64,000 nt of DNA from positions 70,536-134,535 of the forward strand of contig CAYSYM010000003.1 of NCBI GenBank assembly GCA_964435115.1. The letters run 5' to 3'. Below the pieces are notes generated by a model, which searched no databases, was not told the origin of the DNA, and worked only from the letters and a program-made list of their open reading frames with translations. The stretch comes from CAYSYM01 sp964435115 (GTDB lineage Bacteria; Chloroflexota; UBA6077; CF-72). The position numbers and the translations under genes are program-made. Positions 27,810 through 35,201 of this stretch are shown one piece after another (position 1 is the first letter of the stretch; each line of letters begins with the position of its first letter).

Positions 27810-28268
27810 ATGATTGTGCGTTGCCACAACCGTCCCCTTGCTTCACCGCGCCTGGACGCTGTCTTCTCTTGGATCACCCTCGTTCCCGGTGAGGCCCCCT
27901 TGCCCGAGTGTACCGACTCCCTCCCGCGCGCCTCCCGCCGCGTGCGCGCCGCCTCCGCCGCGCTACTCGACGCCGACTCTGCCACACTGCTGGCTCGCGT
28001 GCAGGACATGCTCTGCGAGACCACCCGTGCGCAAATCGTTCGTGCCCTCTCGGCGACGCCGCTGAGCGTCTCGGAGTTGGCGCACGTGATCGGCCGCGGC
28101 AAGTAGTCCACGAGCCGCCACCTGCGCGTGCTGTGGGAGGCCGGGCTCATCGTCGCGAGGCGGCGCGGGCGCTTCATCTTCTACAGCCCGTTGGACGACC
28201 CCGCCGTGGCGTCCGCGCTCGTGTCCCTCGACGCGGTCGCCGCTCAGAAGGGCGGGGATGGCGCCTGA
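27810..28268 (+). pseudogene. ArsR-family regulator with in-frame stop
   Basis: The frame reads MLCETTRAQIVRALSATPLS, then VSELAHVIGRGK, then a TAG at 28104-28106, then STSRHLRVLWEAGLIVARRR and GRFIFYSPLDDPAV to a natural end at 28268. The two halves are in the same frame and form one ArsR winged helix. The stop falls just before the recognition helix, where relatives usually have Gln or another polar residue; CAG to TAG is a simple explanation. The N-terminal limit is uncertain. The product would lack DNA binding. The gene ends 21 bp before the right inverted repeat. Confidence 0.75.
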
Positions 28269-28289
28269 GCGCGCCGCGCTGCGCGCTCG

Positions 28290-28517
28290 CCGGCGGCTGC
28301 CCACGCCGCGCCCCGCCCTTCGGCAGGCCGCCCGGGAGCGCAAGGCCCACCCGACCCGCGTCGATGCGCTGGCGCTGGTCCGCCGCGAGCTGGGGGCGCA
28401 CGAGGTTCCCGGCACGTCCGCTCCCGAGGGCGAGCGGGGACACCTCCCCCGGCCCCGCGTGGACCGCCTCACCACCACCCGCTGCTACGCCGCCTGAACG
28501 GCTACAGTCGCGCTGAG
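28290..28517. repeat. 228-bp perfect inverted repeat, right copy
   Basis: Exact reverse complement of 23164-23391 by visual comparison. It ends one base before the ATG of the ABC ATPase gene, so that gene's normal upstream region and ribosome-binding site have been replaced. It therefore includes an inverted copy of the last codons of the binding-protein gene. Confidence 0.9.
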
Positions 28518-29536
28518 ATGGCGGCCAGGATCGAGATCCAGCCGCTGCGGCACGACTACGTCGACCCGTACTCGGGTGACGTAACTACTCAGACTCGTGT
28601 CACCGGACGTGGTCCGTGACCACGGGGTGTGGTGGGTCCCCGGGGCTATCTACCACCGGTTGACGCGCGATGCCTCACAGGGCCAGTTCTGCGCATGAGT
28701 GTGAGTAGTTACCGGGTGACGTGGTGCTGACACTGGGCGGCGTGGACCTGGAGATCCAGCCCGGCGAGCTGCTGGCCCTGGTGGGCCCCTCAGGCTGCGG
28801 CAAGTCCACGCTGCTGGCCATCGTCGCCGGGCTGCTCCGGCCAACCCAGGGTGAGGTCCGCATCGACGGCCGGCCGGTCAGCGGCCCGGGCCGCGACCGC
28901 GGTGTCGTCTTCCAGGAGCTGGCCATCCTCCCCTGGCGCACCGTCGCCGGGAACGTCGGCCACGGGCTCGAGATCCAGAAGGTCCCGCGCCCGCAGCGCG
29001 AAGCCACCGTACGGCGGTTCGTCGAGCTCGTCGGCCTGGACGGCTTCGAGCACAAGTACCCCCACGAATTGTCCGGCGGCATGAAGCAGCGTGTGGCCGT
29101 GGCGCGGGCGCTGGCGGCCAACCCCGACGTGCTCCTGATGGACGAGCCGCTCGCCGCCGTCGACGCGCAGATGCGCATCACCCTCCAGGAGGAGCTGCTC
29201 CAGATCGCCGCAGCGACGCGGAAGACGATCATGTTCGTGACGCACAGCGTCGACGAGGCGGTCTTCCTGGGCGACCGGGTGGCCGTCTTCAGCGCGCGGC
29301 CGGGGCGCGTAAAGGAGCTGGTCGAGGTCCGCACGGCGGTCACGCAACGCGCGCTCCAGGACGTCGTCGTCACACTCCAGTTCCCACCCGAGCAGTTCCA
29401 CATCAAGCTCTTCCAGTCGTACGGCACGGTGAGCGGCGTGCGGGGCGACGCGGTGATCATCCGGCGGGTCCCGCCGGAGGCCGTGTCGGAGATCGCCAGG
29501 CTCTACTGGGTCCGCCAGATCGAGCCACTCCGATAA
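28518..29536 (+). pseudogene. ABC transporter ATP-binding protein (NitT/TauT type), interrupted by a MITE
   Basis: The original start is ATG 28518, reading MAARIEIQPLRHDYVDPYSG followed by Asp. After a 132-bp insertion plus an 8-bp duplication the same protein continues at 28721 with VVLTLGGVDLEI. From there all ATPase motifs are intact: Walker A GPSGCGKST, Q-loop, signature LSGGMKQR, Walker B VLLMDEP, and switch His VTHSVDEA. The insertion (140 bp) shifts the frame and brings a TGA within it. A GTG at 28721 could still start a nearly complete protein, but has no good RBS. It belongs with the binding protein at 22073; no permease is present. Confidence 0.85.
28581..28712. mobile_element. 132-bp MITE with IS66-like ends
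   Basis: The ends are GTAACTACTCAGACTC and, inverted, GTAACTACTCACACTC, a terminal inverted repeat with one mismatch in 16. The 8-bp sequence CGGGTGAC flanks both sides (28573-28580 and 28713-28720) as a target-site duplication. Ends starting GTAA and 8-bp duplications are characteristic of the IS66 family. The element has no coding capacity, so it would need a transposase supplied elsewhere. Removing it plus one duplication restores the ATPase reading frame exactly. Confidence 0.88.
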
Positions 29537-29554
29537 CAGCGAGGAGACAGTACA

Positions 29555-29980
29555 GTGGCAACAGTGATCAAGGCCGACGGCCTGCCCAAGGATCTGACCT
29601 ACGAGCCGCCATTGCGGATCGAGTTCGGCGTGAACAGCCACACCTGTGGCGCCAGCAGGATCACGAACGGGCGGACGGTCGTACCGCCCGGGGCCAGGAA
29701 CACGCCCCACATCCACCAGCACTGCGAGGCTTCTATGTACGTGATCAGCGGCCGGATGCGGGTGGTCACCGGCCCGCCCGAGGGGCCGTGGGCCGAGCAG
29801 GATGTGGAGGCCGGCAGCTTCTGCTACGTGCCGCGCGGGGAGGTGCATGGCCTGCAGAACCTGAGCGACACCGAGCCCGTGGTGCTGATCTTTGCCTACG
29901 GCGGCGTTGCCAGCAAGGAGGCGGCTGGCACCGTCGAGTGCCCCTACCCCGGCGCGCTGGCGCAGACGGCGGCGCGCTGA
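29555..29980 (+). CDS. Cupin-domain protein
   Basis: A 141-aa single-domain cupin. The first motif reads NTPHIHQHCEASMYVISG, with three His and a Glu suitable for a metal site; the second is CYVPRGEVHGLQNLS. Start GTG 29555 has AGGAGA upstream. It lies 18 bp after the transporter ATPase and 14 bp before the amidohydrolase, so it is part of that operon. It could be a small dioxygenase, isomerase or ligand sensor; the substrate is unknown. Confidence 0.85.
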   Translation: MATVIKADGLPKDLTYEPPLRIEFGVNSHTCGASRITNGRTVVPPGARNTPHIHQHCEASMYVISGRMRVVTGPPEGPWAEQDVEAGSFCYVPRGEVHGLQNLSDTEPVVLIFAYGGVASKEAAGTVECPYPGALAQTAAR

Positions 29981-29994
29981 GAGGAACAGGACTG

Positions 29995-30999
29995 ATGACC
30001 GTCGACATCCACGCCCACGTCCTCACCGAACGGGCCGCGGCCCGCATGCAGCGCGTCTCACCCGAGCACGCCCCCCGCATCCTGAGCTCGGGGGCGGCGT
30101 GGTCGGTCCTCGAGATGGGCGACTTCCGCTACCAGCCCTTTCCGCGGGGCGGCTGGGACGTCGAGCGCCGCCTGGCCGACATGGACGCGGCGGGCATCGA
30201 CGTCCAGGCGCTCTCGGTGGTGCCGTTCACATTCGGCTACCACCTGGAGCCCGGCGTCGGCGCGGCGTTCGCGCAGATCCAGAACGAGGAGATCGCCGGC
30301 CTGGCGCGCGAGCGGCCCGACCGGTTCGTCGGCCTGGCCACGCTGCCGCTGCAGACGCCCCAGGCCGCGGCCGACGAGCTGCGGCGGGGCATGGGGGAGC
30401 TCGGCCTGCGCGGCGCGTCCATCGGCACGCACGTCGCCGGGCGCAACCTCGACTGGCCGGAGCTCGAACCTCTCTGGTCCGCCGCCCAGGAGCTGGGGGC
30501 GTTCCTGTTCCTCCACCCCGAGCGCGTGGCGGCCGCCGAGCGGCTGGCCGACTACTACCTCGTCAACCTGCTGGGGAATCCCATCGACACCTCCATCGCC
30601 ATCGCCTCGCTGGTCTTCGGCGGCGTGCTCGAGCGGTTCCCCGGCCTCACCCTGTGCTTCGCCCATGGCGGTGGCTTCATCCCCTACCAGCGGGGGCGGC
30701 TGGAGCACGGCTGGCAGGTGCGGGCGGAGCCCAAACGCGTGATTCGTGAATCCCCTGAGGCGTCGATCAGACGGCTCTACTTCGACACCATCCTGCACTC
30801 GACCCCCGCCCTGGAGTACCTGGTAGCCACGGTCGGCCCCGGCCAGGTCCTGCTGGGGAGCGACTACCCGTTCGACATGGGGCCGGCCGACCCCGTTGGC
30901 GCGGTCGCGGCTCTGGCGACCCTCGACGCCGGCGACCGCCAGCGCATCCTGGGCGCGACCGCCGAACGGCTGCTCGGCGCCGGCGTCGGGACGCGTTGA
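29995..30999 (+). CDS. Amidohydrolase 2 family protein (ACMSD-like)
   Basis: TIM-barrel metal enzyme of 334 aa. The N-terminal VDIHAHVL supplies the HxH metal ligands, FLFLHPERV a further His, CFAHGGGFIPY another, and LLGSDYPFDMG the final Asp. This pattern fits the ACMSD/gamma-resorcylate decarboxylase branch, which mostly performs decarboxylation or hydration. ATG 29995 follows GAGAGG and sits just after the cupin stop. Its neighbours suggest breakdown of an imported aromatic or heterocyclic acid, which is an inference. Confidence 0.88.
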   Translation: MTVDIHAHVLTERAAARMQRVSPEHAPRILSSGAAWSVLEMGDFRYQPFPRGGWDVERRLADMDAAGIDVQALSVVPFTFGYHLEPGVGAAFAQIQNEEIAGLARERPDRFVGLATLPLQTPQAAADELRRGMGELGLRGASIGTHVAGRNLDWPELEPLWSAAQELGAFLFLHPERVAAAERLADYYLVNLLGNPIDTSIAIASLVFGGVLERFPGLTLCFAHGGGFIPYQRGRLEHGWQVRAEPKRVIRESPEASIRRLYFDTILHSTPALEYLVATVGPGQVLLGSDYPFDMGPADPVGAVAALATLDAGDRQRILGATAERLLGAGVGTR

Positions 31000-31079
31000 G
31001 GGTGTCCACTTCGCCGGGCGCCGCGCCGGTGTAGCCTACACCCTTGGCGACCATACCTCGGTAAGGGAGACAGCTTGGC

Positions 31080-32315
31080 ATGGGCAGTTTTGGGATGGTC
31101 GGCGTCGACTGGCAGCAGCGAATCAACTGGGACCGCCTGCGGAGCTACCGGCTGACCCGGGCACGGGAGCGGATGCGCGAGCACGGGCTCGGCGCCCTCC
31201 TGCTGATGTATGACGAGAACGTCCGCTACGTCACCAGCACGCTCACCCCGGGCTGGAATCGCCTCAAGCCGGGTCTGCGCTACGCGCTCCTGGTGGAAGG
31301 CGCCGACCCGATCCTCTACGAGCAGGGGGACATCGGCTTCCAGATCCAGCGCCACGCCCCGTGGATCCCCAGGGAGAACGTGCGCTACTCCTACGCCTGG
31401 ATCAAGGGCGCGGCGGGGCCCGCCTCCAGCCAGCAGGTGAAGAAGTTCACCGATGCCATCGTCCGCGAGCTGAAGCGGTACGACGTCTTCGACCGGCCGC
31501 TGGGCGTGGACTTCGTCGACATCAACATGCTGCGCGCGTTCCAGGAGGCCGGCCTCACCTGGACGGACGGGATGACGCCCATGATGCAGGCGCGCGCCAT
31601 CAAGAACGAGGACGAGCAGGAGGCGATGCGGATCGTCGGCGCGATCGGCGATGCGGCGCACTGGGAGACGATGCGGTTCCTGAAGCCGGGCCTCACCGAG
31701 AACCAGGTCACCGCCCACATCATGGAGTACCTGTACAACATCGCCGGCATGGAGGACGTGGAGGACGTCATCGTGTCGTCCGGGCCCAACACCTGGCCGA
31801 ACTGGCGCAACTTCTCCGATCGCATCATCAAGCCCGGCGACATCGTGTTCATGGACCTCGCGGCGCTGACCTGGAACGGCTACAAGTCCTGCTACTACCG
31901 CACGTACTGTGTGGGCAAGCAGCCGACGGACGAGCAGCGGCAGGTCTACGAGATAGCCCTGAAGTGGCTGTACGACTCCATCGAGGCGGTCAAGCCCGGC
32001 GCCACCACCCGCGACATCGCCCTCAAGTGGCCCTCAGCGAAGGAGGCGTGGGGGTATGAGGAGGAGGACCAGGCCGCCGCGAACCTGTGGGGCCACGGGT
32101 TGGGGTTGGCCCAGTACGACCAACCCGTGATCTCGCGCATCTGGTCGCTGGATCACCCCATCGAGATCAAGCCAGGGATGGTGTTCGCGCTCGAGACGCA
32201 GCACGGCAAGATGCTCCAGTGGGGCGTGCGCATCGAGGAGATGCTGATCGTCCACGAGGACCGCACAGAGATCATCAGCAGCTTCCCGGTCGAGCAGATC
32301 ACCGTCGTGGACTGA
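31080..32315 (+). CDS. M24 (pita-bread fold) family protein, Xaa-Pro peptidase/creatinase-like
   Basis: 411 aa. An N-terminal creatinase-type domain is followed by a pita-bread domain. The catalytic-side residues GHGLGLAQYDQP (His), FALETQHG (Glu) and GVRIEEMLIV (Glu) are present. In the segment VFMDLAALTWNGYKSCYYRT, metal-dependent relatives have a second Asp two residues on and an Asp before the Arg-Thr; here these are Ala and Tyr. Metal binding is therefore doubtful, as in creatinase. It could be a hydrolase or lyase of small molecules rather than a peptidase. RBS AGGGAGA precedes ATG 31080. Confidence 0.8.
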   Translation: MGSFGMVGVDWQQRINWDRLRSYRLTRARERMREHGLGALLLMYDENVRYVTSTLTPGWNRLKPGLRYALLVEGADPILYEQGDIGFQIQRHAPWIPRENVRYSYAWIKGAAGPASSQQVKKFTDAIVRELKRYDVFDRPLGVDFVDINMLRAFQEAGLTWTDGMTPMMQARAIKNEDEQEAMRIVGAIGDAAHWETMRFLKPGLTENQVTAHIMEYLYNIAGMEDVEDVIVSSGPNTWPNWRNFSDRIIKPGDIVFMDLAALTWNGYKSCYYRTYCVGKQPTDEQRQVYEIALKWLYDSIEAVKPGATTRDIALKWPSAKEAWGYEEEDQAAANLWGHGLGLAQYDQPVISRIWSLDHPIEIKPGMVFALETQHGKMLQWGVRIEEMLIVHEDRTEIISSFPVEQITVVD

Positions 32316-32404
32316 TCCTGCATGCTTCATGGCGTCTCCGAACTAGATCATGTCTCCCGGCACCCACCTCGCGCTCCCCGAGGCCGGGGCGCGGGCGGGG
32401 TGTG

Positions 32405-33820
32405 ATGGGCGCTCACCGGCCGCTCTTGCGGTCCTTGCGAGGCCTCGCGGAGGAGGCGCAGGCTGGCGGCAAGGGCGCGGCCGTGGCGAGGCTCGCGCAG
32501 GCCGGGCTGCCGGTGCCGCCCGCGTGGGTCCTGCCTCGCGCCGTGCTGGACGACCACCTCGCCCGCCTCGGGCTCACCGCCCTGGCGCAGCAGGTAGAGG
32601 ATGCCGCGCCCACTGCTTCCAGCCTGGAGGTGCGGCCCGGGGCCGATCTCCCTCTCCCTCCGGGAGAGGGTGGGGGTGAGGGCGTCTGTCCTCAGCACGG
32701 AGCACTCAGCACCCAGCACTCCGTCCTAGGCGAGGGTGCGTGGCAGCCGGCGGCGCGCCGGCTCCGCGCGGCCATCCTGCAGGCGCCGCTCCCGCCGGCG
32801 CTGGGGGAAGCCGTGGCCGGCCTGCTCGCCCGCCTCCGGGCAGCCGACCGGGATGCGACCCTGGCGGTCCGCTCCTCAGCCACCTGCGAGGGCCTCCCGG
32901 GCGCCTCATTCGCCGGGCAGTTCCAGACCTTCCTCAACGTCCACGACGCTGCTCAGGCGCGCGCGGCGATCCGCTCCTGCTGGGCGTCGCTCTGGTCGAC
33001 CGCCGCGCTGAGCTACCGCGCCAGCCTGGAGCGGGGCCCGGCGCCGGGGATGGCCGTGCTCCTGCAGCGGTTCATCCGGGCCGACGCGGCGGGCGCCGCG
33101 CACGTCGACGAGGCCGGCGTCAGCGTGGAGTCGGCCTGGGGGCTCGGCGCATCCGTGATGAGCGGCCTGGTGCTGCCGGACCGCTACGACTTCGACCGCG
33201 ACGGGCAGCTGCTGGCGGCGCGGCCGGGGCGGAAGCCCACGCGGGCCGACGCCGGCGGCGGGAACCTCGAGTGGCGCTCGGTTCCGACTGAGGCGCAGGA
33301 AACGTTCAGCCTCGACGTCGAGTGCGCCGCTCGCGTAGCGCGGCAGGCCATGCGGGCAGCCGCGACCATCGGCCTGCCAGCCGAGGTGGAGTGGGCTGTG
33401 GCGGACGACACGGTGTGGCTGCTCCAGGCGCGGCCGGCCGAGCGCCGGCAGGTGGCGGCGAGTGGCGCGGCGGTCGGCGCCGAGCTTCGCGGCATCCCGG
33501 CTGCCCCGGGCGAGGTCGAAGGCCCGGCCCGCGTCGTGCGCGACCCGCGCGACCTGGACGCGGTGGGCCCGGGCGATGTGGTCGTCGCGGCCTACGCCAG
33601 CGCGGCCGTCGCCACGTGCTTCCAGGGTGCGGGGCTCGTCACCGAGATGGGGGGTAGCAGCGCGCACGCGACGTCCATCGCCGCCGAGCGCGGCCTGCCG
33701 ATGGTCGCCGGCGTACTGGGGATCACCCGACGCGTGCGCGACGGCCAGTCAATCCGCGTGGACGGCACCCGCGGCACCGTGCGCGTGTCCCCCTGGTTCG
33801 AGGCGGACCCTGCCGGTTGA
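32405..33820 (+). CDS. PEP-synthase-like protein (pyruvate/ATP-binding plus phosphohistidine domain)
   Basis: About 471 aa. The N-terminal ATP-grasp part reads KGAAVARLAQAGLPVPPAWV and VRSSATCEGLPGASFAGQ, typical of PPDK_N/PEP synthase. The C-terminal swivelling domain has TEMGGSSAHATSIAAERGLP with the phospho-accepting His. The PEP-binding barrel of a full PEP synthase is absent, so this is a two-domain form, like those that phosphorylate other small substrates (rifampin phosphotransferase-type layout). An unusual insert at about residues 80-110 is encoded by repeat DNA. Start ATG 32405, start choice moderate. Confidence 0.82.
   Translation: MGAHRPLLRSLRGLAEEAQAGGKGAAVARLAQAGLPVPPAWVLPRAVLDDHLARLGLTALAQQVEDAAPTASSLEVRPGADLPLPPGEGGGEGVCPQHGALSTQHSVLGEGAWQPAARRLRAAILQAPLPPALGEAVAGLLARLRAADRDATLAVRSSATCEGLPGASFAGQFQTFLNVHDAAQARAAIRSCWASLWSTAALSYRASLERGPAPGMAVLLQRFIRADAAGAAHVDEAGVSVESAWGLGASVMSGLVLPDRYDFDRDGQLLAARPGRKPTRADAGGGNLEWRSVPTEAQETFSLDVECAARVARQAMRAAATIGLPAEVEWAVADDTVWLLQARPAERRQVAASGAAVGAELRGIPAAPGEVEGPARVVRDPRDLDAVGPGDVVVAAYASAAVATCFQGAGLVTEMGGSSAHATSIAAERGLPMVAGVLGITRRVRDGQSIRVDGTRGTVRVSPWFEADPAG
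32649..32730. repeat. Short dispersed-type repeats inside the PEP-synthase-like gene
   Basis: The stretch 32649-32682 contains CTCTCCC-TCC-GGGAGAG followed by GGTGGGGGTGAGGG, a hairpin-forming sequence of a kind often dispersed between genes in many bacteria. It is followed by tandem-like GAGCACTCAGCACCCAGCACTC (split here as GAGCACTCAG and CACCCAGCACTC). Both are translated in frame as a Pro/Gly-rich loop between two conserved helices of the ATP-binding part. Recognition as a dispersed repeat is from memory of its form. Confidence 0.55.
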
Positions 33821-33896
33821 CGCGCTCGGAGACCGTTCCTAGCATGCCTGTACGGATAGAGATCAGCTCGTTGGTTCAACAGGTGAGGAGGAACAC

Positions 33897-35141
33897 ATGG
33901 CGGTAACACAGTTCGAAGGGCCGTGGCATACAGACCGGTGGTTCGTGAGTCCTTGGAACTACCAGCCCGACGCGCGGGCGAGCTTCCACTTCGCCCCGCA
34001 GATCCGCTTCCACGACGTGACGCTGCGCGACGGTGAGCAGCAAGCCGGGATCGAGTTCACCCGGGATGAGAAGGTCCGCATCGCCGAGCAGCTCGCCGCG
34101 GCCGGGGTCCAGCGCATCGAAGCGGGCATGCCGGTCGTGTCGAAGTCGGATGAAGAGGCGGTCAGGGCGATCGCCCGGTTGGACCTGGGCGACACCGAGG
34201 TCTTCGCCTTCTCACGCTGCATGGTGGAAGACGTCAAGCGAGCAGTCGACTGCGGCGTCAAGGGCGTCGTGGTCGAGATCCCCTCCAGCGAGCACATCAT
34301 CCGCACGGCCTACCGTTGGGAGCTGGAGAAGGCGATCGACCTGTCGATCAAGGCCACCCTCTACGCGAAGGAGCAGGGCCTCTATGTCGTCTGGTTTCCG
34401 ATCGACGCGTCCCGGGCGGAGATGACCTGGCTGCTCAAGCTGGTCGAGCGGGTCATGACCGACGGACACATGGACGCGCTGGCGCTGGTGGACACCTTCG
34501 GCGTGCTCAACCCTCAGGCGTGCGCGTACTTCACACGCACCTTCAAGAAGCGCATCAACAAGCCGCTGGAGACCCACTTCCACATGGACTTTGGGCTCGG
34601 CGTCGCCAACACGATCGCCGCGCTCTCGGAGGGCGCGGAAGTCGTCCACACCACCGTCACGGGGATCGGCGAGCGGGCCGGGAACACCCCGATGGAAGAC
34701 GTCGCGCTGGCGCTGCTGACGATGTACGGCGTCTCGCCGGGCCTCAAGACCGAGGCGTTCACCGAGCTGTCCGAGCTCGTACGCCAGCTCGCCGACCTCC
34801 AGGTGCCGTCGAACCGCCAGGTCGTGGGCGACCTCCTGTTCGCCGTCGAGTCTGGCATCGTCGCGAGCTGGGTCAGGCACTGCGGCGACGAGTACCTGAC
34901 CGAGGTCTTCCCCTTCCGGCCCGAGCTCGTCGGCCAGCAGCCCGCCCGCGTGGTCCTGGGCAAGAACAGCGGGATCGACTCCATCGGCATCTGGCTCGAC
35001 CGGATCGGCGTGGACGCGACTGACGAGGAGCAGCTCGAGCTGCTGCAGGCGGTCAAGGCGAAGTCGCTCGAGAAGAAGGGGCTGCTCACCGAGGACGAGT
35101 TCCGCGATCTCGTCTACCGCCTGGTGAAGGTCCCGGCCTGA
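33897..35141 (+). CDS. HMGL-family acyltransferase/aldolase (isopropylmalate/homocitrate-synthase-like)
   Basis: 414 aa TIM-barrel enzyme. FHDVTLRDGEQQAGIEF is the catalytic Arg-Asp-Gly-x-Gln signature with metal-binding Asp. ETHFHMDFGLGVANT carries the HxH metal ligands (the family usually has HxHND here), and TGIGERAGNTPMEDV is the conserved loop. It lacks a LeuA regulatory domain. The product could be a condensing enzyme or lyase for a short branched acid. RBS GAGGAGG precedes ATG 33897. The convergent M20 gene follows after a strong terminator. Confidence 0.85.
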   Translation: MAVTQFEGPWHTDRWFVSPWNYQPDARASFHFAPQIRFHDVTLRDGEQQAGIEFTRDEKVRIAEQLAAAGVQRIEAGMPVVSKSDEEAVRAIARLDLGDTEVFAFSRCMVEDVKRAVDCGVKGVVVEIPSSEHIIRTAYRWELEKAIDLSIKATLYAKEQGLYVVWFPIDASRAEMTWLLKLVERVMTDGHMDALALVDTFGVLNPQACAYFTRTFKKRINKPLETHFHMDFGLGVANTIAALSEGAEVVHTTVTGIGERAGNTPMEDVALALLTMYGVSPGLKTEAFTELSELVRQLADLQVPSNRQVVGDLLFAVESGIVASWVRHCGDEYLTEVFPFRPELVGQQPARVVLGKNSGIDSIGIWLDRIGVDATDEEQLELLQAVKAKSLEKKGLLTEDEFRDLVYRLVKVPA

Positions 35142-35148
35142 GCCAGTG

Positions 35149-35186
35149 GGCAGCGTCCTCTCGCCCGCGGGCGAGAGGACGCTGCC
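35149..35186. terminator. 38-bp perfect palindrome, bidirectional terminator
   Basis: GGCAGCGTCCTCTCGCCCG is followed directly by its exact complement, then by GC-rich GGGGCCCGGCCCC. It sits between the 3' ends of the HMGL-family gene and the convergent M20 peptidase gene. A 17-pair stem with a four-base loop makes it a clear hairpin; no T-run follows. Confidence 0.8.
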
Positions 35187-35201
35187 GGGGCCCGGCCCCG
35201 G

